From contig NZ_LN909045.1 in assembly GCF_001486585.1 (NCBI RefSeq), positions 295,368-359,367 of the forward strand: a stretch of 64,000 bases of DNA, given 5' to 3'. This DNA is from Paenibacillus senegalimassiliensis (GTDB lineage Bacteria > Bacillota > Bacilli > Paenibacillales > Paenibacillaceae). The position numbers were made by a program, and so were the translations under genes. The notes under the pieces were generated by a model that saw only the letters and a list, made by a program, of their open reading frames with translations, was not told where the DNA came from and searched no databases. Shown here piece after piece: positions 7,928 through 16,996 of this stretch (position 1 is the first letter of the stretch; every line of letters starts with the position of its first letter).

Positions 7928-8449
7928 CTATAGCTTCTGCCGCTGCTTCTTCCACTTTCTGATCTTGGCCCGGAACGTCTTGAATGGCGCCGCCGAGTTG
8001 ATGTGAATCCAGCGGGCGATGGGCCAGTTATCCTTGCTGCCCGTCCACTTGCGGTGGCCTTGGGTGAACAACTCTTCTTCACTGAACGTGTTAATCCACT
8101 GCTGCCAACGTTGCTCCAATTGCTGGAACTGGTCGCGCAGTTCGGGCAATGACGAGGTAGCGTATTGATCATAGAACGACTGATACATTCCACCAAGCTG
8201 ATTCCACTTGTAACCGGGAGCGGGCATGCTGACCTCCTTGCCCTTCCGCTCATCCTCATCCCAGCCCATCACCAGATGCATCCAGCCTAGCTGGTAGGCG
8301 ATAATCTCCGCCGGAGTTCGGTCCACCTCAGCAATTCGCACATCCTTATCCCCGGGATTTACATCATCAAATTCCCTATCCAATAGCAAGTACAAAGCAT
8401 GAATCGTCTCCATGAGCTCCTGCTTCGATTGATATTCAAAGATTGCCAT
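7928..8449 (-). CDS. ClbS/DfsB family four-helix-bundle protein
   Basis: A 173-residue protein matching the ClbS/DfsB (DUF1706) family: an N-terminal helix with S-K-Q-E-L-M-E-T-I, the R-T-P-A-E-I-I-A-Y-Q-L-G-W segment, G-Y-K-W-N-Q-L near the middle, and a C-terminal W-I-H-I-N-S-A-A-P-F-K-T-F segment. ClbS itself protects E. coli from colibactin by opening its cyclopropane warhead; most other family members have no known role. An AAGGAG site lies ten bases before the ATG. The gene stands alone and convergent with the small membrane protein. Any detoxification role here is only inferred from the family. Confidence 0.85.
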   Translation of the reverse strand: MAIFEYQSKQELMETIHALYLLLDREFDDVNPGDKDVRIAEVDRTPAEIIAYQLGWMHLVMGWDEDERKGKEVSMPAPGYKWNQLGGMYQSFYDQYATSSLPELRDQFQQLEQRWQQWINTFSEEELFTQGHRKWTGSKDNWPIARWIHINSAAPFKTFRAKIRKWKKQRQKL

Positions 8450-8540
8450 ATCCGTTCACTCCTTCTTTTTGCTCCTAGTTATACCATAGGACTGTGACAA
8501 CAGGATGTCCAGTTTAGCGAGCTGTTCAAAAGTGAAAACA

Positions 8541-8578
8541 ATAAATGTTACTGTATAAATAAAAAACCTTACATTTAT
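8541..8578 (+). promoter_or_regulatory. Inverted repeat upstream of the peptide-use operon
   Basis: ATAAATGT at 8541-8548 is repeated in inverse at 8571-8578 with an AT-rich 22-base spacer. It lies 57 bases before the first gene of an operon that encodes two XRE-cupin regulators. It could be their operator; this is inference from position only. Confidence 0.35.
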
Positions 8579-8634
8579 ATTTACAATTAAATTCATTGCT
8601 TTAAAATGAGGAGTAACTAAATAGGAGGGATCAC

Positions 8635-10074
8635 ATGAGCGAGAACATGTTGAAGGGTCTGGAGGAAACGATTCAGACGGCCATGGCCGAGATGAACGTA
8701 CCGGGGGCCCAGGTAGCGATTGTCCAGCATGGCGAGGTTATTTATTCGAAGGCGTTTGGCTATGCGAATTTGGAGAGAGAGATTCCGTTAACCCCAGGGC
8801 ATATACTGCCCATCGGTTCCTCCAGCAAATCATTTACGGCAACGGCGATCGCCATGCTGGTCCATGACGGGAAGCTGGATTTGGATACCCCTATCCGCAC
8901 CTACATGTCAGAATTTGAGCTAGCCGATCCTGTGGCGACACTGCAAGCGACGCCAAGAGATTTATTATGTCACCGCACGGGGCTTCCGCGCCACGACATG
9001 ATGTGGTTCAACCGGAATGACCTGGATCGCAAGGACCTGGCGGAGCACCTGATTCGCCATCTACCAGCTAATGCTCCCTTTCGCAGCCGTTGGCAATACC
9101 AGAATCCCATGTACGCGGTGCTGGGACATCTGATCGAGAGGGTGAGTGGACTTCCTTGGGAGAGATTCATCGAAGAGCGAATTTTTGCTCCCCTGGGCAT
9201 TCAGGAATACAGCTTTCGGATTCCCTATCCTGATGAGAGCGGCAAATACGCCAGCTTGTATACCCCGGATGGGGAGGGCGTTAACCAGGAGAATGTTCCT
9301 CTGATCATTGATGCCATGGGTCCTGCGGGCTCCATCAATCTGCCTGCTGACGAGCTGGCTAAATGGGTGGCCTTCAACCTGAACGGCGGACAAGCTGGCG
9401 GTAAGGCCTTGCTGGATGCGGCTTTGTTCAAGGAGCTTCACACGCCGAACATTCCGTATCAGCTTCTGCCCTTCGAGCTTCCCGAGCGGGTTAACGCGGG
9501 GTACGCCCTGGGCTGGATGGTTGATTATTTCCGCGGACATAAAGTCGTTGATCATGGAGGGAACGTGAACGGAGGCTCGGCTTTCGTCTCTTTGCTCCCG
9601 GATCAGGGGATTGGCTGCGCCATTTTGACTAATGCCAACAGCAATCTGTTTGGGACGGCGTTATCCATGGAGATCTATGACCGCTGTCTGGGCGTGGATA
9701 ACGGGAAGAACTGGTTCCGTCTTTGTCAGGAAGGCATGGATTCCCTGTTGACGGCGATGAAGGGGATGCTGACGGCTATTTACGATACCAAGCTTGAGAA
9801 CAAGCCATATAGCCATGCACTTGAAGAATATGTGGGCGAATACAGTCACCCGGCTTATGGCACAATTCAAATCACCCTGCAAGACGATCATCTGCATATG
9901 CAGTTCAACAACAACCGGATGGAAGTGAAGCATCTGCATTACGATATTTTCACCTTCGAGCTATTTGGGGGACCGCACCCGGCATCCTTCGCCACCGCAG
10001 TGGACGGACGCATCGCCTCGGTGAGCATTCCGTTTGAGCCGACCGTAGAGCCACTGGTATTTGTCAAAAAATAA
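8635..10074 (+). CDS. Serine hydrolase, class C beta-lactamase / D-aminopeptidase-like family
   Basis: A 479-residue penicillin-recognising hydrolase. The active-site S-x-x-K is at Ser62-Lys65, the Y-x-N element at Tyr155-Asn157 and the H-G-G element (replacing K-T-G) at His307. About 100 C-terminal residues form a separate beta-rich domain of the kind found after this fold in peptidases and esterases. There is no signal peptide, so it should act in the cytosol on imported material. AGGAGGG lies six bases before the ATG. It heads an operon with an M29 aminopeptidase and a dipeptide epimerase, which favours peptidase activity, perhaps on D-residue peptides, over antibiotic hydrolysis. An esterase remains possible. 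Confidence 0.85.
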   Translation: MSENMLKGLEETIQTAMAEMNVPGAQVAIVQHGEVIYSKAFGYANLEREIPLTPGHILPIGSSSKSFTATAIAMLVHDGKLDLDTPIRTYMSEFELADPVATLQATPRDLLCHRTGLPRHDMMWFNRNDLDRKDLAEHLIRHLPANAPFRSRWQYQNPMYAVLGHLIERVSGLPWERFIEERIFAPLGIQEYSFRIPYPDESGKYASLYTPDGEGVNQENVPLIIDAMGPAGSINLPADELAKWVAFNLNGGQAGGKALLDAALFKELHTPNIPYQLLPFELPERVNAGYALGWMVDYFRGHKVVDHGGNVNGGSAFVSLLPDQGIGCAILTNANSNLFGTALSMEIYDRCLGVDNGKNWFRLCQEGMDSLLTAMKGMLTAIYDTKLENKPYSHALEEYVGEYSHPAYGTIQITLQDDHLHMQFNNNRMEVKHLHYDIFTFELFGGPHPASFATAVDGRIASVSIPFEPTVEPLVFVKK

Positions 10075-10102
10075 ATTAATCCGCATGAAGGGATGGTAGA
10101 GT

Positions 10103-11218
10103 ATGGACGAGAGAGTGAAGAAGCTGGCTGCTAATTTGGTGAACTACTCCTGCGGAGTTAAGGAGAATGACAAGGTGCTGGTACACCATATGGGGGAGAG
10201 TACGGAAGAACTGGCCCGTGCCGTGATCAAGGAGGTGTACCGCGTCAAGGCGATCCCGATTAGCCATCACACCAGCCCCCGAATTCAGCGCGAGCTGTTG
10301 ATGCACGCCACAGAGGAACAAATCCAGCTCATGGCCAAGATCGATTCCCTGGAAATGTCGAGTGTGGATTGCTACATTGCCATTCGCGGCTCCGAAAATT
10401 TCTATGAAATGGCTGATGTTCCTTTGGAGAAGCTTAGCATGTATGAGACCCATTATATTGCCCCGGTGCATTTGGGTATCCGCGTACCGAATACGCGTTG
10501 GGTGGCCTTACGATATCCAAATGGTTATATGGCTCAATTGGCAACCACCAGCACCGAGGCTTTCGAGGATTTCTTCTACGATGTATGTTGTCTGGACTAC
10601 TCGAAGATGAGAGAAGCGATGAAGCCGCTGGTTGAACTGATGGAACGTACGGATCGTGTACGACTCACGGGACCAGGTACCGACTTAAGCTTTTCGATTA
10701 AGGATATTCCGGTCATCCCATGCTCGGGGGAGATGAATATTCCTGATGGAGAAGTGTTCACGGCTCCGGTCAGGGATTCAGTGAACGGGAAGATCACTTA
10801 TAATACGCCTTCCTTGTATCAAGGCTTCACTTACGAGAATGTCTGCCTGGAATTTAAGGATGGCAAGATTATTTCCGCCACAGCCAATGATACAAAGAAG
10901 ATCAATCAAGTGTTCAATACGGACGAAGGCGCCAGATATGTGGGTGAGTTTGCCATTGGCGTCAATCCATATATTTTGGAGCCGATGCGTGATACGCTGT
11001 TTGACGAGAAGATTGCAGGCTCGTTCCACTTTACACCGGGTAAATGCTATGACGGAGCTCCGAACGGCAACCAGTCGGCCATCCACTGGGACCTGGTTAA
11101 TATCCAGCGCAAGGAATACGGCGGCGGGGAGATTTATTTCGATGACGTATTGATCCGCAAGGACGGAATATTTGTCGTGCCCGAGCTGGAAGGTCTGAAC
11201 CCGGACAATCTTAAATAA
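10103..11218 (+). CDS. M29 family aminopeptidase (AmpS/PepS/AmpT-like)
   Basis: A 371-residue metallopeptidase of the M29 (thermophilic aminopeptidase) family. The two-metal site is visible as the glutamate pair in G-E-M-N-I-P-D-G-E-V (about 212-221), a later glutamate in Y-V-G-E-F-A, the histidines in G-S-F-H-F and A-I-H-W-D, and the terminal Y-F-D-D aspartate. It removes N-terminal residues from peptides in the cytosol. It is slightly shorter than the usual 410 residues. The gap from the serine hydrolase gene is 28 bases and the XRE-cupin gene follows after 18, so this is one operon. A GGGATGGTAGAG stretch precedes the ATG as the ribosome site. Confidence 0.9.
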   Translation: MDERVKKLAANLVNYSCGVKENDKVLVHHMGESTEELARAVIKEVYRVKAIPISHHTSPRIQRELLMHATEEQIQLMAKIDSLEMSSVDCYIAIRGSENFYEMADVPLEKLSMYETHYIAPVHLGIRVPNTRWVALRYPNGYMAQLATTSTEAFEDFFYDVCCLDYSKMREAMKPLVELMERTDRVRLTGPGTDLSFSIKDIPVIPCSGEMNIPDGEVFTAPVRDSVNGKITYNTPSLYQGFTYENVCLEFKDGKIISATANDTKKINQVFNTDEGARYVGEFAIGVNPYILEPMRDTLFDEKIAGSFHFTPGKCYDGAPNGNQSAIHWDLVNIQRKEYGGGEIYFDDVLIRKDGIFVVPELEGLNPDNLK

Positions 11219-11236
11219 ACGGTAAAGGACAAGGAT

Positions 11237-11794
11237 ATGCTGGGAGATATTTTACGAGAAGCAAGGAAAACCAAGCGATTCACCCTGGCGGAGCTGGCGC
11301 AGCGCATTGGAGTGACCACGGGTTATCTGTCCAATCTGGAAAATAACCGGCAGGAGCCGTCGCTCCCGGTACTGCGGGAGCTGGCTGAGAAGCTGGAGCT
11401 TCCGGCGACCCTCCTGTTTGCGGAAGAACCTGACGAAGAAGTGACGGTGCTCCGCAAGTCTGAGCACGCTAAGCTTAAGTTCCAGAACCTGGCCGGGACC
11501 TGCGAAGTGCTGACCCCGCTGGCCTGGCGAAGCCCACATCCACCGGAGATTGAGGTGCTGCGGCTGGAGGTACCTCCGCAGGAACGAATATCCTCCGAGG
11601 ATTTGTCCACGGATTCCGATGAAGGCATCTATGTCGTGGAAGGGCAACTTGAATATCGATTTGGCAACGATAGCGTGCTGATTCCCCAGGGAGGCAGTAT
11701 TTTTATCCCGCGCAAGACCGGGCATTACTTGCTCAATCCCGGTGACCGTCCGGCAACAATTCTGTGGATTGTCAAATCCACGATAGGAGGTTGA
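11237..11794 (+). CDS. XRE-family regulator with C-terminal cupin domain (first of a pair)
   Basis: A 185-residue protein with a helix-turn-helix at about 5-60 (T-L-A-E-L-A-Q-R-I-G-V-T-T-G-Y-L-S-N-L-E) and a small cupin at about 100-180. The cupin begins around L-R-L-E-V and has the G-I-Y-V-V-E-G and G-D-R-P-A-T-I-L elements. This architecture is common in regulators of amino-acid, polyamine and peptide use, where the cupin senses a small ligand. It sits inside the peptide-use operon and is followed after only five bases by a second protein of the same build. Local control of the operon is the natural inference. Confidence 0.9.
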   Translation: MLGDILREARKTKRFTLAELAQRIGVTTGYLSNLENNRQEPSLPVLRELAEKLELPATLLFAEEPDEEVTVLRKSEHAKLKFQNLAGTCEVLTPLAWRSPHPPEIEVLRLEVPPQERISSEDLSTDSDEGIYVVEGQLEYRFGNDSVLIPQGGSIFIPRKTGHYLLNPGDRPATILWIVKSTIGG

Positions 11795-11799
11795 GGGAT

Positions 11800-12423
11800 A
11801 TGGGACAAGAGAGCTCATTTAAGCTGAACGGGGAGAAGATCCGGGAGTTAAGACGGGAGCGGGCATGGTCCTCAACGGCTCTGGCCGAATACATCGACGT
11901 AACGCCCGCTTACATTTCGCAGATTGAACGCAACCTGGTGGAACCATCGTTGTCCGTCCTCCGCAAGCTGGCCAAGGCCCTGAACGTAGAACTGCTAGCC
12001 TTGATGGAGTATGGCGCTCCCGAAGGCGTATTTATTAGCACGGGGGAACAGGAGGAGCGAACCTTCCCTCAAGCGCATGCCAAATATCAGCTAAGAACAC
12101 CCGCAGTGCTGAAGAGTGGGGAGAAGCCGGATATCTCGTTCATGGTCGTCAAGATTGAGTCGGGCCAGACGGACTACGATGAGATGGTATGTCATGATTT
12201 CGTGGAGTTCTGCTATGTGCTGGAAGGCTGCATCGAATACCGCACTCCTAAGCGGACCTACCGACTGGAAGAAGGGGATAGCATTTATATTCAGAAGAAT
12301 GTCTCACATCTGCTGTATAATCCGGGCCCGGAGGTAGCCACGCTAGTTGGTGTATTGGGCAGTCTTCACCCTCACTGGCAGCAGGAGGACGGCGAAGGGA
12401 CGGTAAGGCGAGATGATCATTAA
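11800..12423 (+). CDS. XRE-family regulator with C-terminal cupin domain (second of a pair)
   Basis: A 207-residue paralogue of the preceding regulator: helix-turn-helix at about 10-68 (S-T-A-L-A-E-Y-I-D-V-T-P-A-Y-I-S-Q-I-E) and cupin at about 115-195 (F-C-Y-V-L-E-G then E-E-G-D-S-I-Y-I). The ATG at 11800 is chosen because AGGAGG lies nine bases before it. An earlier in-frame start at 11764 would overlap the first regulator without its own ribosome site. Its last 11 bases overlap the epimerase gene. The two paralogues differ enough to have separate ligands or DNA sites, and could also pair as a heterodimer. Confidence 0.9.
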   Translation: MGQESSFKLNGEKIRELRRERAWSSTALAEYIDVTPAYISQIERNLVEPSLSVLRKLAKALNVELLALMEYGAPEGVFISTGEQEERTFPQAHAKYQLRTPAVLKSGEKPDISFMVVKIESGQTDYDEMVCHDFVEFCYVLEGCIEYRTPKRTYRLEEGDSIYIQKNVSHLLYNPGPEVATLVGVLGSLHPHWQQEDGEGTVRRDDH

Positions 12424-13435
12424 AGACATTGCCGCCAAGAAGCTGAGCCTGGAACTGCGCGAGCCGGTACGGATTGCTATCGGCTCCCTGCATGTTTGCG
12501 AGACGGTTATCGTCAAGGTTGAGACCGATGAGGGAATTGTCGGATACGGTGAAGGCTCGGGGGCGACCTTTGTCACCGGAGAATCGGCGGATACGATTCT
12601 CCATGCTGTACAATTGCTCAAGGAGAAGCTTGTTGGCAGTGACCCGTTCGCCATTGATTCCATCCACAAAATGATGGACCAGACGCTGATTCATAACGGA
12701 GCGGCCAAGGCAGCTATCGATATTGCGCTATACGATATTATGAGCCAATATGCCAGGCTGCCGTTATACCGGTTCCTGGGCGGGGTCGTCAATCGGATGG
12801 AGACGGATAAGACTATTGGCATTGCAGATCCGTCTCAGATGGCCCGGGAGGCCGTGGCTTTGGCGGAGCAAGGCTTCCGCCAGATCAAAGTTAAGGCTGG
12901 ACTGAATCCTGAAGATGATATGGCGGCCATCAAGCAAATCCGGGAAGCGGTAGGCGAGAACATTCGTTTGAAGGTGGATGCCAATCAGGGCTGGTCCGTA
13001 GGTGATGCCATTCGTGTGATTCGGTATTATGCCGAATATGGGGTGGAAGCGGTGGAGCAGCCTGTGCCCCATTGGGACATCGATGGTCTGGGTTATGTGC
13101 GTTCCAAATCCCCACTCAAGATTATGGCCGATGAGAGCTGCTTTACGCCGCAGGATGCGATGAATCTGATCAAGAAGGATGCGGTGGACTTTATCAACAT
13201 TAAGTTGATGAAATGCGGTGGCTTGTACAGAGCGCTGCAGATCAATTCTATCGCCGAAGCTGCTGGCCTTTCTTGTATGCTTGGTTGCATGGTTGAGAGC
13301 AGGCTGGGGATTTCCGCAGGCGCGGCGCTGGTCATGTCCCGGCAGAACTTCAAGTACGGCGATCTGGACAGCTTCATGTACTTCGCCGAGCATGAAGCAA
13401 TCCGGGGCGGAATCTCCTTCCAGGCCCGTTTATGA
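12413..13435 (+). CDS. Dipeptide epimerase, enolase superfamily (L-Ala-D/L-Glu epimerase-like)
   Basis: A 340-residue muconate-lactonizing-type enolase superfamily enzyme. Catalytic and metal residues are all present: K-V-K at 159-161, Asp189 in V-D-A-N, Glu215 in E-Q-P, Asp240 in A-D-E-S and Lys264 in N-I-K-L-M-K-C-G-G. The two-lysine layout is that of racemases and epimerases rather than dehydratases. In B. subtilis the related YkfB epimerises L-Ala-D-Glu from murein so ordinary peptidases can cut it. Beside an M29 aminopeptidase and a penicillin-binding-fold hydrolase, a role in using murein-type or D-residue dipeptides fits well. Exact dipeptide preference is not readable. It is the last gene of the operon. 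Confidence 0.88.
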   Translation: MIIKDIAAKKLSLELREPVRIAIGSLHVCETVIVKVETDEGIVGYGEGSGATFVTGESADTILHAVQLLKEKLVGSDPFAIDSIHKMMDQTLIHNGAAKAAIDIALYDIMSQYARLPLYRFLGGVVNRMETDKTIGIADPSQMAREAVALAEQGFRQIKVKAGLNPEDDMAAIKQIREAVGENIRLKVDANQGWSVGDAIRVIRYYAEYGVEAVEQPVPHWDIDGLGYVRSKSPLKIMADESCFTPQDAMNLIKKDAVDFINIKLMKCGGLYRALQINSIAEAAGLSCMLGCMVESRLGISAGAALVMSRQNFKYGDLDSFMYFAEHEAIRGGISFQARL

Positions 13436-13489
13436 CCTTGCCCGAGCAGCCGGGCTTGGGCGTTGATGTGAGCTTCTAATGCTAAATTT

Positions 13490-13541
13490 GAACCCCCGCG
13501 AGGTTAGGGAATCAGCCCCCTGTGCTCGCGGGGTTCTTTGT
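13490..13541 (+). terminator. Intrinsic terminator after the peptide-use operon
   Basis: GAACCCCCGCGAG (13490-13502) pairs with CTCGCGGGGTTC (13525-13536) with one bulged C, followed by a short T-rich run. Confidence 0.75.
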
Positions 13542-13606
13542 CGTCAGAATCATTTTTTCTTTGTATCTTAAAATAAATTCCGATATTATAGGCATATCTA
13601 TTTTAT

Positions 13607-13620
13607 TGAAAGCGTTTTTC
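13607..13620 (+). promoter_or_regulatory. Possible CcpA site (cre) before the two-component genes
   Basis: TGAAAGCGTTTTTC matches the Bacillus cre consensus TGWAAGCGYTWNCA at all but its last two positions. It lies 19 bases before the sensor kinase ATG, downstream of an AT-rich promoter-like stretch, a position suited to carbon-catabolite repression. Confidence 0.45.
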
Positions 13621-13639
13621 TACTAACGGAGGAATAGCT

Positions 13640-15454
13640 ATGGCGAGGAAGAAACGGCGGCTGTTCAACAAGCAGTTGATGAAATTCTCTACCAAACTCA
13701 TTATTTGGTTATCGGTGGCCAATCTCTTAATCTCTTCAATTACGGCGTTAGTTACGTACCGCATTCATCTGTCCTTGTTCAATGAAGAGGTAAGCCGGCA
13801 ATATTACATGACTACAGAGCAGGTGCTAGCCCGCCTGGACTCCCGAGTCAACGACATGTACCGCATTACGGATTACATTACCCTGAATCCCTCGGTGAAG
13901 CTGGCTATTTCCGAACAAGCTGAGCAGGCTGACTCGTACGAGCGCATGAAGATTGAGCAGGTACTCGATGATCAAATCTATCAGGTACGCCTGGATGCGC
14001 CTGAAATGGTCGGACTACGAATTTACGACCTGAAGGAGAATCAGATTAGCCTGGGCTCCTTCGCCGGTTCCTTTTACAGCTTGGACCCGCAATATCTGGA
14101 TCAAATGGTACGAAGGCTGGATGGGACCGGAGGGGAATATGTATGGAGTCGGCCAGGGCGTGACGATTATCAGCAGGAGGGAAGTGCGAATTGGATTCTG
14201 GCCGGGCGACTGATGAGATCCATTGATTTGGATACTTACGGAATGATGCTCATTTTATTTAATACTTCCTTGTTCGAGGCACATCTAAAGAATCTCCGAT
14301 CACAGCAACAAGAGAATGTATTCCTGTTTGACCATGACGGCAACTTCTTATACTCATTGAACGAATTGGCAGATGAAGTACATCCGGTTCTTGCCGATAT
14401 GCCCAACATGGGCAGCACCGTTCGCGAGGAGCAAGGGGTGTCTTACATGTACACCAGACAGGTGTCGGAGAAGGTTGGCTTTACGCTGGTCAGCAAGGTG
14501 TCACTCTCACAAATCCAGAGTAAAAGCCAAATTATACTCAAGGTAGCAGTCTTGTCTGCCCTGGCCAGCCTCGTCTGCATGGGACTCATTATCGCCGGTA
14601 TCAGCCGGATGCTGCTGCGCCCGCTGGGTAGTCTTGTTCGCGGGATGAAACGGATCAGAGAAGGAAAGTTCGACACTCGCGTACAGATCAGGACCAAGGA
14701 TGAGCTCGGGTACATCGGGGACAGCTTCAACAACATGACGGCGTATATTGAGACACTAATCTATGAAGTGTACGAGCGGAAGATCAATGAGAAGGAAGCG
14801 GAGTTAAAAGCGATACAAGCCCAGTTGAATCCTCACTTTCTATACAACACGCTGGGCATGTTCTTCTGGAAGTTCTATATGCTTGGCGACGAGAAGTCGG
14901 CCCGGCTGGTGACGAACCTGTCGGAGATGCTGCAGTATACACTGGAGCCCGTGCAGGACATGACGACCCTAAGGGATGAAATCAAGCAAATTCGCAATTA
15001 TCTGGAAATTCAGAAGGCCAGATATCCGGAAGCACTGACCATGGACATTGAGGTTCCGGAGGAACTGCTGGACTGCCAGGTCATTCGCCTGCTGATTCAG
15101 CCCCTTGTCGAGAATACGTTCATTCATGCTTTTCGCAATAAGAAGACGGATCGGTATTTGAAGATTCACGCCTTTACAGGTCCGGTTGAAGAGGGGGAGA
15201 GCCCCGACTTCCTGATCATCGAGATTGGGGATAATGGCGAGGGCATGTCGGAGGAGACGTTAAGCAGTGTCTTGCAAGCGTCGGGTGTATTGCATGAGAA
15301 GCGGAAATCCATCGGAACGGCCAGCGTGATACGACGGATTGAGCTGCTCTATGGGGCACCATATGGAGTGGAGATAGAATCGACCCTCGGCGAAGGGACG
15401 TTGGTACGACTCAAATTGCCTTACCGGCTGCAACTGGAGAGTGAGAACCCATGA
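13640..15454 (+). CDS. YesM-type sensor histidine kinase
   Basis: A 604-residue membrane sensor: first transmembrane helix at about 17-40, an extracytoplasmic domain of roughly 250 residues, second helix near 295-320, HAMP linker (about 322-375), a His_kinase domain with L-N-P-H-F-L-Y-N (His399), and an ATPase domain with L-V-E-N and D-N-G-E-G-M. Kinases of this class pair with AraC-type regulators to induce polysaccharide uptake operons. The regulator gene follows with a four-base ATGA overlap. The uronic-acid oligosaccharide transporter and enzymes encoded just downstream are the probable targets. Confidence 0.95.
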   Translation: MARKKRRLFNKQLMKFSTKLIIWLSVANLLISSITALVTYRIHLSLFNEEVSRQYYMTTEQVLARLDSRVNDMYRITDYITLNPSVKLAISEQAEQADSYERMKIEQVLDDQIYQVRLDAPEMVGLRIYDLKENQISLGSFAGSFYSLDPQYLDQMVRRLDGTGGEYVWSRPGRDDYQQEGSANWILAGRLMRSIDLDTYGMMLILFNTSLFEAHLKNLRSQQQENVFLFDHDGNFLYSLNELADEVHPVLADMPNMGSTVREEQGVSYMYTRQVSEKVGFTLVSKVSLSQIQSKSQIILKVAVLSALASLVCMGLIIAGISRMLLRPLGSLVRGMKRIREGKFDTRVQIRTKDELGYIGDSFNNMTAYIETLIYEVYERKINEKEAELKAIQAQLNPHFLYNTLGMFFWKFYMLGDEKSARLVTNLSEMLQYTLEPVQDMTTLRDEIKQIRNYLEIQKARYPEALTMDIEVPEELLDCQVIRLLIQPLVENTFIHAFRNKKTDRYLKIHAFTGPVEEGESPDFLIIEIGDNGEGMSEETLSSVLQASGVLHEKRKSIGTASVIRRIELLYGAPYGVEIESTLGEGTLVRLKLPYRLQLESENP

Positions 15455-16962
15455 TTGGAAACTTGTTGGTTGTCGATGATGAGATTTGGTTTCGCGAAGG
15501 GCTGGTTCAGCTTATTAGCAGCAATCAGTTAGGGTGGGAGGTTGCAGGGGAAGCCTCTGACGGGGAGGAGGCGTTGCGGGCGGTGGAGCTGTACAAGCCG
15601 GATTTGATCATCACGGACATTAATATGCCGCTGATGGACGGCTTGGCCTTGGCCGAGCGATTATCCCGGGAGCATCCGGCTATCCAGGTCATTATCTTGA
15701 CCGGCTATCGCGACTTTGAATATGCCCGCCGTGCGCTGCGTTATGGGGCGGTAGAGTTCCTGCTCAAGCCGTTCTCCCTGGACGAAGTGTATCGGGTATT
15801 GCGCAAGGCCTATGAACAGTTCCGCTTGAACAGCATGGCCGTCCGGGTCAGGGAGCGTCAATGGCAGACGGAGGTCTTCCGCGCAGCCGCATTTGCTCTT
15901 CCCTGCGACCATGCATTGCAAGAGCAATGGGAGCAGAGATGGTCTGGCTCATGGCTATGCTTGCTGCATATTCAAGACTATAACCAGGCCGGGAAGAACT
16001 ATACGGCCAAGGATATCGGCCTACTGTATTACGCGGCGACGAATATTGTGGAGGAATTGCAGCAGCAGACACGAATGCTTTATTTTCCCTTGAGCCGGGA
16101 GCGCTTTGCCTTCTTGATCGAGCCGGGCGATCCGGGGAAGAGGTATCGGGACGAGGTGCAACAGGCCTTGAAGAACTTCATCGGCGTAGAGACAAGCTGG
16201 GTGACGGAGCGGACGATGGTTCGGTTCGATGATCTGGCAGGGTGGAGCATTCAAGGGCAGCAGGAGCTTCACGATGTTCAATTCACGGAGAGCGTAACTG
16301 CTGCGGATACACGTCAGCTTAAGGAAGAACTGATGGCTCTGCTGGTCACCAGCGAGTTCCCGGCCCTTCAAGAGCGGTTGGCAGCCTATTTGGAGGAAGC
16401 TTCTTCGCTCGAGCTGCAACCGTGCAAGACGAAGGTCTACAGATTGATGTCCGCTTTCTCGGGCATCTTGTTGTCTGACTTCAAGCACTTGCAGGCAGCC
16501 GCTGCCAACGAGGCCTTGAACCCCAAGCAGATCATTGAATTTCAAACGGTTCCCGAGCTATTATCATGGGCCAGAGGGACATGCCTGGAATTCGTTAACC
16601 TGTTCGTACGCTGGCTGGAGGAGCGGCAGGACAATGTTGTCCTCAAGGCTCGGCAGTATATCGATGGACATTATCAATATGGCTGCTCCTTGCAGACGGT
16701 TGCCGAGCATGTGCATGTCACACCCAATTATCTGAGCAACCTGTTCAAGAAGGAGACGGGCATCAGCTTCACCCATTATGTGAGCCAGCTTCGTATCGAG
16801 AAGGCCAAGCTGCTGCTAAGAAGCACGAGCTACAGAATGACGGAAATTGCCGGACAGGTGGGGTTCGACAACTCCAGTTACTTCACCGTTGTTTTCAAGC
16901 AAATGACCGGGCAATCCCCAAGAGAGTTCCGCAAGCAGCAGTCGGGGGAGCGAAGCGAATAG
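15451..16962 (+). CDS. YesN-type response regulator with AraC DNA-binding domain
   Basis: A 503-residue regulator. The receiver domain (1-120) has the acidic pocket Asp9/Asp10, phospho-acceptor Asp56 in I-T-D-I-N-M-P and the conserved Lys in L-K-P-F. A middle region of unknown fold covers about 130-380. The C-terminal AraC domain (about 400-500) has V-A-E-H-V-H-V-T-P-N-Y-L-S-N-L-F-K and I-A-G-Q-V-G-F-D-N-S-S-Y-F. It is coupled to the kinase gene. It should activate the transport and hydrolase operon starting at 17107, which begins after a terminator and so must have its own promoter. Confidence 0.95.
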   Translation: MIGNLLVVDDEIWFREGLVQLISSNQLGWEVAGEASDGEEALRAVELYKPDLIITDINMPLMDGLALAERLSREHPAIQVIILTGYRDFEYARRALRYGAVEFLLKPFSLDEVYRVLRKAYEQFRLNSMAVRVRERQWQTEVFRAAAFALPCDHALQEQWEQRWSGSWLCLLHIQDYNQAGKNYTAKDIGLLYYAATNIVEELQQQTRMLYFPLSRERFAFLIEPGDPGKRYRDEVQQALKNFIGVETSWVTERTMVRFDDLAGWSIQGQQELHDVQFTESVTAADTRQLKEELMALLVTSEFPALQERLAAYLEEASSLELQPCKTKVYRLMSAFSGILLSDFKHLQAAAANEALNPKQIIEFQTVPELLSWARGTCLEFVNLFVRWLEERQDNVVLKARQYIDGHYQYGCSLQTVAEHVHVTPNYLSNLFKKETGISFTHYVSQLRIEKAKLLLRSTSYRMTEIAGQVGFDNSSYFTVVFKQMTGQSPREFRKQQSGERSE

Positions 16963-16968
16963 AAGATA

Positions 16969-16996
16969 CAGGCCGGCTGGCTGCCGGTCTTTTTTG
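16969..16996 (+). terminator. Intrinsic terminator after the two-component genes
   Basis: GCCGGC (16972-16977) pairs with GCCGGT (16983-16988) around a five-base loop, followed by CTTTTTTG. It separates the regulator transcript from the transporter operon. Confidence 0.75.

Noticed and set aside
7928..8449. Colibactin self-protection protein
   Set aside because: Family membership is clear, but there is no colibactin-like biosynthetic gene in the window, so the specific role is not supported.
8635..10074. Antibiotic-resistance beta-lactamase
   Set aside because: No signal peptide, H-G-G instead of K-T-G and a peptide-metabolism operon argue for a peptidase or esterase of the same fold.
11252..11818. 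188-codon minus-strand frame across the first XRE-cupin gene
   Set aside because: The sense strand holds an intact regulator in a tight operon; the antisense product is His/Arg-rich without a fold signature.
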